DNA from: Methanoregula sp.
Lineage (GTDB): Archaea > Halobacteriota > Methanomicrobia > Methanomicrobiales > Methanospirillaceae
Assembly: GCA_028711405.1 (NCBI GenBank)
Contig: JAQTSH010000070.1
Coordinates: 1 to 7,770, forward strand
Direction: 5' to 3'
DNA length: 7,770 nucleotides
The notes beneath the pieces were generated by a model that was not told the origin of the DNA, searched no databases, and was given only the letters and a program-made list of their open reading frames with translations. Shown in pieces: positions 1 through 5,554 of this stretch; positions within the stretch are counted from its first letter, which is position 1, and every line of letters starts with the position of its first letter. A program made the position numbers and the translations under genes.

Positions 1-446
1 ATACCCCCGCTCCCGAAGACCGGCACCATCACCATTAAAAGGATGGCAAAGAACCCGATGCCGGCAAACCACCGGTGGGTGGTGATGAACTGCCGGGTTT
101 TAGCAGTAAGATCCGCGAGCAGGGATCCGAGGAAGGGAATCCGGTACGCGAGATCGAAGTTCAACGCCATAAAGAGACAGGTCTCGACATCGATCATGAC
201 GATGGAGAGCGCCATGTACCACCACGGGATCCCAAGCGCGATCCCAATGGGGATGACCGTCTCTTTCCCCGCCGGGGGAAGGAGATACGCGACGATGAGC
301 CCGACCATGGTGATAAAGAGCATGGAGGGAAGCGTCGCTGCCATGATGCTCATGTGAATGATGACGACGAGGACCGGGATCCCCAGGGCAACTGCCCGGT
401 AGGGGATACCCCGCGCCACGGGATCCTCAGTTTCGATATCCGTCAT
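1..446 (-). CDS. Small multidrug-export family membrane protein (COG2426-like), C-terminus beyond window
   Basis: A polytopic inner-membrane protein of which the first 148 residues are visible; the reading frame is still open at the left edge. Hydrophobic segments lie at about residues 18-36, 38-58, 66-92 and 125-143. Two features recall the family annotated as 'small multi-drug export protein'. One is an acidic residue followed by a Pro-Gly hydrophobic stretch (KETVIPIGIALGIP, residues 61-74). The other is a late segment ending VPVFGSGG (141-148), where the family usually has a P-x-PGTGAW motif at the end of a helix. A cytoplasmic basic loop (about 112-126) precedes that segment, as in relatives. 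The name of the family is historical and transport of drugs by these proteins is poorly established. The ATG at 446 is chosen because it opens the frame and a TATA-like box lies 34-40 nt upstream; no strong ribosome binding site is seen. GC content is clearly higher than in the TPR genes. It reads in the same direction as the HTH gene but is separated from it by 255 bp, so it probably has its own promoter. Confidence 0.62.
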   Translation of the reverse strand, partial: MTDIETEDPVARGIPYRAVALGIPVLVVIIHMSIMAATLPSMLFITMVGLIVAYLLPPAGKETVIPIGIALGIPWWYMALSIVMIDVETCLFMALNFDLAYRIPFLGSLLADLTAKTRQFITTHRWFAGIGFFAILLMVMVPVFGSGG

Positions 447-479
447 GCTGTTCTCAGGCGATCTATAGACCCGGAGGGG

Positions 480-486
480 ATTTATA
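480..486 (-). promoter_or_regulatory. TATA-like box for the membrane protein gene
   Basis: TATAAAT on the minus strand, with its centre about 37 nt ahead of the ATG at 446. Archaeal TATA boxes sit about 26 nt before the transcription start, which would place the start near 457 and leave a leader of about 10 nt. A second AT-rich patch (CTATAGA, about 461-467) is too close to the gene unless the message is leaderless. The assignment is by pattern only. Confidence 0.35.
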
Positions 487-674
487 CCGCATGGATGCGG
501 GTTGTGGCACGGCAAAAAGCCCGAACGAACGGGAGGGATTGTTGTCGGACTGGTGGAACGGGAGAGGGGTTGTGCGGCGCCGGTTCGACCGGGGGATCTG
601 GGAGTGGGGGCGCATGACCCCCGGAGAGAGTGCCCGGTCTCCGTCGCCTTCCGCAAAACGTCCTGAACAGTCGC

Positions 675-694
675 TGCCCGGAAAATCCCGGGCA
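675..694 (-). terminator. Hairpin just after the HTH gene
   Basis: TGCCCGG (675-681) and CCGGGCA (688-694) form a perfect 7 bp GC-rich stem with a 6-base loop. The hairpin begins 8 bases beyond the stop codon of the gene at 702-1031. It is placed where a 3' end would be, but there is no clear T-run after it in the minus direction. It may therefore be a 3'-end stabilising structure rather than a true terminator. Confidence 0.35.
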
Positions 695-701
695 CCTCAC
701 T

Positions 702-1031
702 TCAGCTCTTCTTTTCGAGTTCGGCTTTCCGGAGCTCAAGTACTTTTAACCGGTTCTTCAGCTGGGTCATCTCTTTTTTTACCGCGCGGAGCTCTGTTGC
801 CTTTTTTCTGTCGGCTACATAGTCTGCTCCCCGTTCCTCGGCGATGTACTGTTCCACCTGGCTTCGAAGCAGCCGCAAGAAGGGATTCCCCCAGACCTCT
901 CCTTCACGATATTGGAGTTTGCCCGCCCGGATCCCCCGGACGATGAAGTCATAGTCTACCCCGTATTCCTTCTCCGCCGTCACGTTGCTGATCGTGCCCC
1001 CTTTCTTTGTCCACTCGCTCTTGTCTGTCAA
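702..1031 (-). CDS. Small HTH protein with C-terminal coiled coil, TTG start
   Basis: A 109-residue cytoplasmic protein. Residues about 14-63 read like a MerR/excisionase-type winged helix-turn-helix: helix around NVTAEKEYGV (16-25), recognition-like helix YDFIVRGIRAG (27-37), a wing containing KLQYREGEVWGN (38-49), and a closing helix LRLLRSQVEQYI (52-63). Residues about 77-108 are rich in K, E, L and A with heptad spacing and should form a coiled coil, probably for dimerisation. The start is TTG at 1031, not the ATG at 1085 that opens the frame. A strong GGAGGT lies 6 nt ahead of the TTG, and the 18 codons upstream look non-coding. A DNA-binding role is inferred from the fold. I recall similar short hypothetical proteins in methanogens and bacteria but cannot name a characterised one. 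It lies 186 bp downstream of the small gene at 1218-1610 on the same strand, possibly co-transcribed, and a hairpin follows its stop. Confidence 0.75.
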   Translation of the reverse strand: MTDKSEWTKKGGTISNVTAEKEYGVDYDFIVRGIRAGKLQYREGEVWGNPFLRLLRSQVEQYIAEERGADYVADRKKATELRAVKKEMTQLKNRLKVLELRKAELEKKS

Positions 1032-1037
1032 AATAAT

Positions 1038-1043
1038 ACCTCC
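1038..1043 (-). promoter_or_regulatory. Ribosome binding site that fixes the TTG start of the HTH gene
   Basis: GGAGGT on the minus strand, a near-perfect Shine-Dalgarno match, followed by the 6-base spacer ATTATT and then TTG ACA GAC. No comparable site precedes the ATG at 1085, so this site decides the start codon. Confidence 0.8.
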
Positions 1044-1217
1044 GTCTCCGGCTGCCCGGTAGTCGTGCCCGCCTGAAACCCTCATGCAGGATCACAGGTA
1101 TGTCCGGGTTTCTCCTCCCGGCACATATCGTTGTCGGTGGGTACGGGCATTCGTCCACAGTCCGGCTCCACAGTCACCGGCACGAAGATGATTCGTGGGG
1201 GAGAGGTATGCCGGTTT

Positions 1218-1610
1218 TCATTTCACGTCGCCTGATCCTGCCGGGGAATCAGGGTTCACGGAGGGATGTTCAGGGGTGTCAGTCTCCGTCGCACGTACCG
1301 CTCCCGCACCGGGTTCCGCAGGGGTCTTCGCGGGTTTGGTCTTTTTTTGTTTCTCATCCCGGACCATCTGGGCGAAGGTCCGGACACTGCCGGTTGTTGT
1401 CTTCTTCATATGTTTGAGATACAGTTCCTCGATGTATTCAGGAAGCGGGGATTTCCACGGTTCATCCCGGGCATTCGCCAGTTTGCCAAACTTATGGGGG
1501 TTCAGACCCAGTTCCCGCGCCATCAGTACCTGTTCATCGGAGAGATGGAAGTGTCTCTGCGCATCAATCCACGGTTGGTATTTTGAGATAGGTTTCTTCT
1601 TTTTTGTCAT
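1218..1610 (-). CDS. Conserved small hypothetical protein with 'MARELGLNPHKFGKL' core
   Basis: A 130-residue soluble protein of unknown function. The N-terminus is lysine-rich (MTKKKKPISK). A compact helical core follows at about residues 13-68. Its landmarks are WIDAQRHFHLS (14-24), VLMARELGLNPHKFGKL (28-44), and EPWKSPLPEYIEELYLKH (50-67). I recall closely similar cores in short hypothetical proteins scattered across bacteria, where the wording is MARELGMNP...EPWK.PLP.FIE.LY. To my knowledge none has a proven role. The last 45 or so residues are a low-complexity tail rich in K, P, T, E and G that is probably disordered. The ATG at 1610 is supported by GGAG at 1617-1620, 6 nt upstream. It is downstream of the two TPR genes and upstream of the HTH gene, all on the minus strand. 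The core could be a small HTH-like DNA- or protein-binding domain, but I cannot show this. Confidence 0.72.
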   Translation of the reverse strand: MTKKKKPISKYQPWIDAQRHFHLSDEQVLMARELGLNPHKFGKLANARDEPWKSPLPEYIEELYLKHMKKTTTGSVRTFAQMVRDEKQKKTKPAKTPAEPGAGAVRATETDTPEHPSVNPDSPAGSGDVK

Positions 1611-1654
1611 GATACACTCCCGGCTCGCGACGCGAAACGGCTTGTGATGATGTC

Positions 1655-1671
1655 GGGGGATTGCAACCCCC
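1655..1671 (-). promoter_or_regulatory. GC-armed dyad next to a TATA-like box upstream of the small hypothetical gene
   Basis: Five Gs and five Cs flank a TTGCAA-containing centre, giving an imperfect palindrome. On the minus strand an AT-rich stretch, GGGAAAAATAG (1672-1682), lies immediately before it and could be the TATA element for the gene starting at 1610. A dyad between the TATA element and the start codon is where an archaeal repressor would bind. On the plus strand the same bases look like a stem followed by a T-run, but no plus-strand gene ends here. Its function is unproven. Confidence 0.3.
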
Positions 1672-1734
1672 TATTTTTCCCTTGGGACTGCGGCTTATGC
1701 ATATTATTTTCCGCCGGTTGCAGCATGATTACCG

Positions 1735-3381
1735 TCAGCATTTTTGATACTTTACAAGGGGCGGGGCTCGTATCAGATCGTAAAACGCTCCAACTTCTTC
1801 TGGTAAATCCTCAATTTCCTTGAGGAAGAGAAATTCCCGCTGCAATTCCTGCAGTTCCCTTGTAACCGTTCCCTGAACAGACGTCCCCGCAAGACAGACC
1901 TCTTCACCCACTTTAAAGAGGGTGGGGAAATTTTCTTCATCGTTCAGTAGGTCTAATCGCCACAATATCAGTTCTTTCTCAAACCCTTTATTTCGGGTGA
2001 CACAGGTTTTTAACAGTTCACAACAATTGCAGGTACGATACTTCATCTTACAAAGTGTGGTCCCGATCCTGTGAAGCACCGCATCCACATGCCGGAAATA
2101 GTTGCGGATTCTGTACACAACCTCCGGATGATCCGGCAGCGAATCCAGACCAAAGATAAAACGTCCGAGTACCCGGTTCAGGTGACGATCATCGTTCCAC
2201 TCTTTGTCCATGTTCACGGTAACTTCAAATGATTCCGATAGGATCTCGATGATATAGTCAGTAACCGTTTTGGTAAATCCAATCTCATCAAGCCTTCTCA
2301 AGACTTCCCCTAAAGTAACACCACACCATAAAGCCCGGGCATCGCCCTCATACGTTTCCAGGTATACTGCCATCCGGTGCACCATCTCATGACTGTGGGC
2401 ACTCGGATGCAGTCGCTCGTTTTCAGGCACGTGACCCCAGGTATCCGGAGGGATATTCGCAATCACCTGCCAGACCGTGTCAAAATTCGCACCGGTCCGT
2501 AAAAGAAATGCTTTGATCCGGGCAGTAACATGTTTGGGTTTCTCCCGCCTTGCCATAAGTGTAGTCAGAAGAAAGCGATTCGCCGCTTTTTTACTCATAC
2601 AATAGATCCCCTTTTTACCGACGAGATCATCGATCCATTCCATCTCAGTCGGTTTTGAGAACGTGCGAGAGACCAGATTCCATTCTGACAGATGCATGGT
2701 CCAATGCGGCATAATAAAGTGTAACGAACGGATCAGTCCATCAAATTCTCCCGCTTTCAGGCAGATTTGGGCATAGGTATACCAGGTATCCCAGGAAGAG
2801 TCATCACAAAGGACCTTGTTCAGTTCGACAAGCGCGTTCTGGGGGTCGTCTTGTGCATTGAGGCATTCCGCCTTCACCAGATAAAAGATCCCCACTTCGT
2901 CTTTTGTGGGTTGCAGGGTGTTCAGGCAGGCACATGCCTGATCGTGCCAACCAAGAGCGTTTAAGGTCTTTGCCGCGTATATTGTTCCAATGTTTGAAGA
3001 GATATTTAAAAAACATGCGAGGGCAACGATAAATCTTTCCTGCTTGATATAAACCAGTCCCTGGCGTATCCAGACCGTCGGATCCTCTGGGTCTATGAGG
3101 ACTGCCTTATGATAAAAGAAGGCGGCTGAGTCGAATAATTCAACCTCATTCAGCCGATCCGCGATCCGGAGATATGCCTTCATCCGGTCCTTGTTATTCA
3201 AACCCGGAACAATCGCTGATTCGCAGGCAGCCAAAGCTACCTTAATATCAGGTGGGGTATCCGGTAGTTGCTTGAGGTAATATTCGAATGTTATTGCGTT
3301 GAATTTTTTTAACTCGAACTGGGGGATTGCCCGCTTGAGAAGGTCTTCATCCACTAAAATAGGGCGCGGTTGATCGGTCAT
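1735..3381 (-). CDS. TPR-like protein with C-terminal cysteine cluster, paralogue A
   Basis: A 548-residue soluble protein with no signal peptide or membrane segment. I do not recognise its function. Residues about 66-225 read as a run of TPR-like helical hairpins. The clearest is RIADRLNEVELFDSAAFFYH (72-91), leading into KAVLIDPEDPTVW. Further repeats lie at about 100-130, 131-160 and 163-225. TPR arrays normally bind proteins. The middle part (about 250-440) is helical and has no recognisable motif. A cysteine cluster follows at C444, C451, C453, C454 and C460 (spacing C-x6-C-x-C-C-x5-C), suggesting a bound zinc or iron-sulfur cluster. A conserved GEEVCLAGTSVQGTVTRELQ block comes near the end. 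The ATG at 3381 is preferred over the GTG at 3384 because GAGGG (3388-3392) lies 6 nt ahead of it and the paralogue starts the same way (ATG ACC GAT). The two proteins are roughly two-thirds identical or a little more. The gene has its own TATA-like box, so it need not depend on transcription from the paralogue upstream. Confidence 0.85.
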   Translation of the reverse strand: MTDQPRPILVDEDLLKRAIPQFELKKFNAITFEYYLKQLPDTPPDIKVALAACESAIVPGLNNKDRMKAYLRIADRLNEVELFDSAAFFYHKAVLIDPEDPTVWIRQGLVYIKQERFIVALACFLNISSNIGTIYAAKTLNALGWHDQACACLNTLQPTKDEVGIFYLVKAECLNAQDDPQNALVELNKVLCDDSSWDTWYTYAQICLKAGEFDGLIRSLHFIMPHWTMHLSEWNLVSRTFSKPTEMEWIDDLVGKKGIYCMSKKAANRFLLTTLMARREKPKHVTARIKAFLLRTGANFDTVWQVIANIPPDTWGHVPENERLHPSAHSHEMVHRMAVYLETYEGDARALWCGVTLGEVLRRLDEIGFTKTVTDYIIEILSESFEVTVNMDKEWNDDRHLNRVLGRFIFGLDSLPDHPEVVYRIRNYFRHVDAVLHRIGTTLCKMKYRTCNCCELLKTCVTRNKGFEKELILWRLDLLNDEENFPTLFKVGEEVCLAGTSVQGTVTRELQELQREFLFLKEIEDLPEEVGAFYDLIRAPPLVKYQKC

Positions 3382-3387
3382 CACATT

Positions 3388-3392
3388 CCCTC
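3388..3392 (-). promoter_or_regulatory. Ribosome binding site of TPR gene A
   Basis: GAGGG on the minus strand, 6 nt before the ATG at 3381 and only 3 nt before the alternative GTG at 3384, which favours the ATG. The same motif at the same distance precedes the paralogue. Confidence 0.65.
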
Positions 3393-3425
3393 GTGAAATT
3401 CACTCATACCTGATCTGTGTTCCCA

Positions 3426-3435
3426 TTTTTTAATA
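3426..3435 (-). promoter_or_regulatory. TATA box of TPR gene A
   Basis: TATTAAAAAA on the minus strand, centred about 50 nt before the start codon, which predicts a leader of about 24 nt that contains the ribosome binding site. The matching site in copy B reads TTATAAAAAA, closer to the archaeal consensus, so promoter A may be the weaker one. Directly upstream lies a 26 nt stretch (3436-3461) identical in both copies. Confidence 0.6.
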
Positions 3436-3509
3436 GAATCGGATGGGTGGGGGTCTTCAGTGTGCCCGGGTTACTATTGTCTGTTCCGCCGGTTGCAGCA
3501 TGATTGCCG

Positions 3510-5159
3510 TCAGCATTTCTGATTCTTTACAAGGGGCGGTTTTCGTATCAGGTCGTAAAACACTCCAACTTCTTCCGGTAAATCCTCGATATCTGCAAGG
3601 TGGATACAAGCCTCTAGCGATTCCTGCAATTCGCGTGTAACCGTTCCCTGAACAGACGTCCCCGCGAGACAGACCTCTTCACCTACGTAAAAGGAGTAGG
3701 GGTAATCCTCTTCCTCATCCATCCGCCATAAGTTCCAGAATATACCTCTCTTCTCACCCCCATGAATCCTGAAGGTGATACAGGTTTTCGACAGTTCACA
3801 GCAACTGCAGGTACGAACCTTCACCTTACAGAGTGAGGTTCCAGTCCGGTGAAGTCCCGCATCCACATGCCGGAAATATTTCCGGATGGGGTATACAACA
3901 TCCGGGTGAGCCGGGAGTGCGTCCTGACCCAGGATATAGCGTGCGAGCACCCGGTTCACGTGAGGATCATCGTCCCACACATCACCCGCTTCTCCGCGAA
4001 CCTCCTGATATTTAATCAGGAGCCGCATGAGATAGTCAGTAACCGCTTCGCCAAATCCAATCTCCTCAAGCCTCCTCAACACTTCCCCTGCTGTAACGCC
4101 CGACCATAAACCACGGGCATCGCCCTCATATTTTTCCAGGTATACTGCCATCCGGCGGACCATCTCATGACGGTAGGCATTCGAATGCAGTCGCTCGTTT
4201 TTAGGCACACAAATCCAGGTGTCCGAAGGGATTTTTGCGATCACCTGCCAGAGTGTGTCAAAATCCGCACCCGCCCGTACAAGAAATGCATTGATCCTGG
4301 CAGTGACACGTTCAGGTTTCTCCCGGTGTGCAACAAGGAGAGTCAGAAGAAAACGATTCGCCGCCTCTTTATTCATACAATAGATCCCCTCTTCACCCAC
4401 GAGATCATCGATCCATTCCAGGTCATCACGTTTTGTGAACGGTTGATAGGACCACAACCATCCAGACATATCCAGGTTCCAATGCGGAAGAATATGGGGC
4501 AATGAGCGGATCAATCCGTCATTCTCTCCCGCTTTCACGCAGATTTGGGCATAGGTAAACCAGGTATCCCAGGACGAGGCATCATCAATGACCTTGTTCA
4601 GTTCGAAGAGCGCGTTCTGGTAGTCGCCTTGTGCATAAAGGCATTCCGCCTTCACCAGATAAAAGATCCCCTCTTCGTCTTTTGTGGGCTGGAGAGTGTT
4701 CAGACAGGCACGTGCCTGATCGTGCCAGCCGAGAGCGTTTAAGGTCTTTACCACGTATATCGTTCCAACGTTTGAAGAGATATTCAAAAAACAGGCGAGG
4801 GCAACAATGAATTTTTCCTGCTTGAAATAAAACAATCCCTGGTGTACCCAGACTGTTGGATCTGTTGGGTCTGTGAGGACTGCCTTGTGATAAAACAGGG
4901 CGGCTGATTTGAATAATTCAACTTCGTTAAGCCGATCCGCGATCCGCAGATATGCCTTCATCAGATCCTGGTTATGCAGACCCGGAACTATCGCTGATTC
5001 GCAGGCAGCCCAGGCGACCCGGATATTGGGTACGGTGCCATGTATTTGTTTGAGGAAATATTTGCGAGTCGTTTGATCGATTTTTTTTATCGCGAACAGG
5101 GGGATTGCCTGCTCGAGAAGGTCTTCATCCACCAAACCAGGGCACGGGTCATCGGTCAT
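3510..5159 (-). CDS. TPR-like protein with C-terminal cysteine cluster, paralogue B
   Basis: A 549-residue soluble protein of unknown function, collinear with the gene at 1735-3381. The TPR-like region is the best-preserved part: for example AYLRIADRLNEVELF (69-83), FIVALACFLNISSN (117-130) and KTLNALGWHDQA (138-149) are shared exactly. The cysteine cluster has the same spacing and begins at the same residue number (C444, C451, C453, C454, C460). The two proteins differ strongly in three blocks: about residues 221-247, 376-399 and 462-490. The last of these also contains the single-residue length difference. The ATG at 5159 is chosen over the in-frame ATG at 5165 because GAGGG (5166-5170) lies 6 nt before the former and directly abuts the latter. 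It is transcribed away from the methyltransferase gene, with a 395 bp gap between the start codons. It could be expressed independently of copy A. Confidence 0.85.
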   Translation of the reverse strand: MTDDPCPGLVDEDLLEQAIPLFAIKKIDQTTRKYFLKQIHGTVPNIRVAWAACESAIVPGLHNQDLMKAYLRIADRLNEVELFKSAALFYHKAVLTDPTDPTVWVHQGLFYFKQEKFIVALACFLNISSNVGTIYVVKTLNALGWHDQARACLNTLQPTKDEEGIFYLVKAECLYAQGDYQNALFELNKVIDDASSWDTWFTYAQICVKAGENDGLIRSLPHILPHWNLDMSGWLWSYQPFTKRDDLEWIDDLVGEEGIYCMNKEAANRFLLTLLVAHREKPERVTARINAFLVRAGADFDTLWQVIAKIPSDTWICVPKNERLHSNAYRHEMVRRMAVYLEKYEGDARGLWSGVTAGEVLRRLEEIGFGEAVTDYLMRLLIKYQEVRGEAGDVWDDDPHVNRVLARYILGQDALPAHPDVVYPIRKYFRHVDAGLHRTGTSLCKVKVRTCSCCELSKTCITFRIHGGEKRGIFWNLWRMDEEEDYPYSFYVGEEVCLAGTSVQGTVTRELQESLEACIHLADIEDLPEEVGVFYDLIRKPPLVKNQKC

Positions 5160-5165
5160 GGTCAT

Positions 5166-5170
5166 CCCTC
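5166..5170 (-). promoter_or_regulatory. Ribosome binding site of TPR gene B
   Basis: GAGGG on the minus strand, 6 nt ahead of the ATG at 5159. It touches the other candidate ATG at 5165, which therefore cannot use it. Confidence 0.65.
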
Positions 5171-5205
5171 TTGAAATTCACTCGTACCTGATCAGTGTTC
5201 CCATT

Positions 5206-5213
5206 TTTTATAA
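5206..5213 (-). promoter_or_regulatory. TATA box of TPR gene B
   Basis: TTATAAAA on the minus strand, a good archaeal TATA match, about 50 nt ahead of the start codon. The expected transcription start near 5183 gives a leader of about 24 nt. The position relative to the gene matches the TATA-like site in copy A. Confidence 0.65.
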
Positions 5214-5540
5214 GAATCGGATGGGTGGGGGTCTTCAGTATGCCCAGATAACTGCCGTAATCGGGACGGTTCTGGTGTGCGGGCGGAGTGGACGGATCCG
5301 ACGACCTCGTGCGGCTGTGCGGGCATTGTTACAAGCGGGAACGAATGCCCCAGCCGGGTGTGCTGCCCGGCAACACCCTCTCCTGACCACCCCCATGGCA
5401 ACGCGGCGATCCATGAGGCGGTCCTTGCCGTAGTCTGGTTTGAGGGTTTGGCAGCACCCACCAATACATCCCCGGTATCGATTCCGTACCCGGACGTACC
5501 GGAACATTCATAGTTCCACGGGTGCTTTTACCTTGTACCT

Positions 5541-5546
5541 GGAGAG
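5541..5546 (+). promoter_or_regulatory. Ribosome binding site that fixes the methyltransferase start
   Basis: GGAGAG, 8 nt before the ATG at 5555. The frame also has a GTG at 5522 but no ribosome binding site precedes that codon. Confidence 0.65.
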
Positions 5547-5554
5547 TAGCTGGC

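Larger units (their letters stand above)
1709..3475. repeat. Tandem duplication, copy A (about 1.77 kb)
   Basis: This unit and the one at 3485-5252 align along their whole length. The alignment covers about 26 bases after the stop codon, the complete TPR-type gene, and about 94 bases of upstream sequence including the promoter. The stop codons are 1775 bp apart. The boundaries are judged by eye from where the similarity fades. Confidence 0.85.
3485..5252. repeat. Tandem duplication, copy B (about 1.77 kb)
   Basis: Second unit of the direct repeat, aligned with 1709-3475. A gap of about 9 bp separates the two units. Similarity to copy A fades around 5252, inside the divergent intergenic region, and what lies beyond is unrelated to the sequence left of copy A. 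Confidence 0.85.
5160..5554. other. Divergent intergenic region between TPR gene B and the methyltransferase gene
   Basis: The left 93 bases (to about 5252) belong to the duplicated unit and hold the promoter of TPR gene B. The remaining 300 bases are GC-rich and I find no convincing gene in them. The open frames there on both strands have atypical composition, lack ribosome binding sites and do not resemble any protein I know. Two small dyads are visible: GCCGGG/CCCGGC (5353-5358 and 5366-5371), and GGAAC/GTTCC (5501-5505 and 5513-5517). The second encloses ATTCATA, a possible weak TATA element for the methyltransferase gene about 45 nt downstream. Confidence 0.5.

Noticed and set aside
575..597. 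GGTTCGACC resembling a tRNA T-arm
   Set aside because: The bases around the loop do not form the 5 bp T-stem, and no acceptor, D or anticodon arms can be built upstream.
75..617. Plus-strand open frame of 180 codons at the left edge
   Set aside because: Translation is rich in D, R, G and H with no fold-like pattern; it is the antisense shadow of the hydrophobic membrane protein gene.
482..739. Minus-strand open frame of 85 codons between the HTH gene and the membrane protein gene
   Set aside because: It overlaps the well-supported HTH gene end and its hairpin, and is rich in Arg and Pro as expected for random GC-rich DNA.
1655..1681. Plus-strand stem followed by a T-run, like an intrinsic terminator
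   Set aside because: No plus-strand gene ends nearby. In the minus direction, where the genes run, the stem is not followed by Ts.
5192..5464. Minus-strand open frame of 90 codons in the divergent intergenic region
   Set aside because: It overlaps the TPR gene B promoter, has low-complexity composition and no ribosome binding site, and a competing frame of equal length overlaps it.
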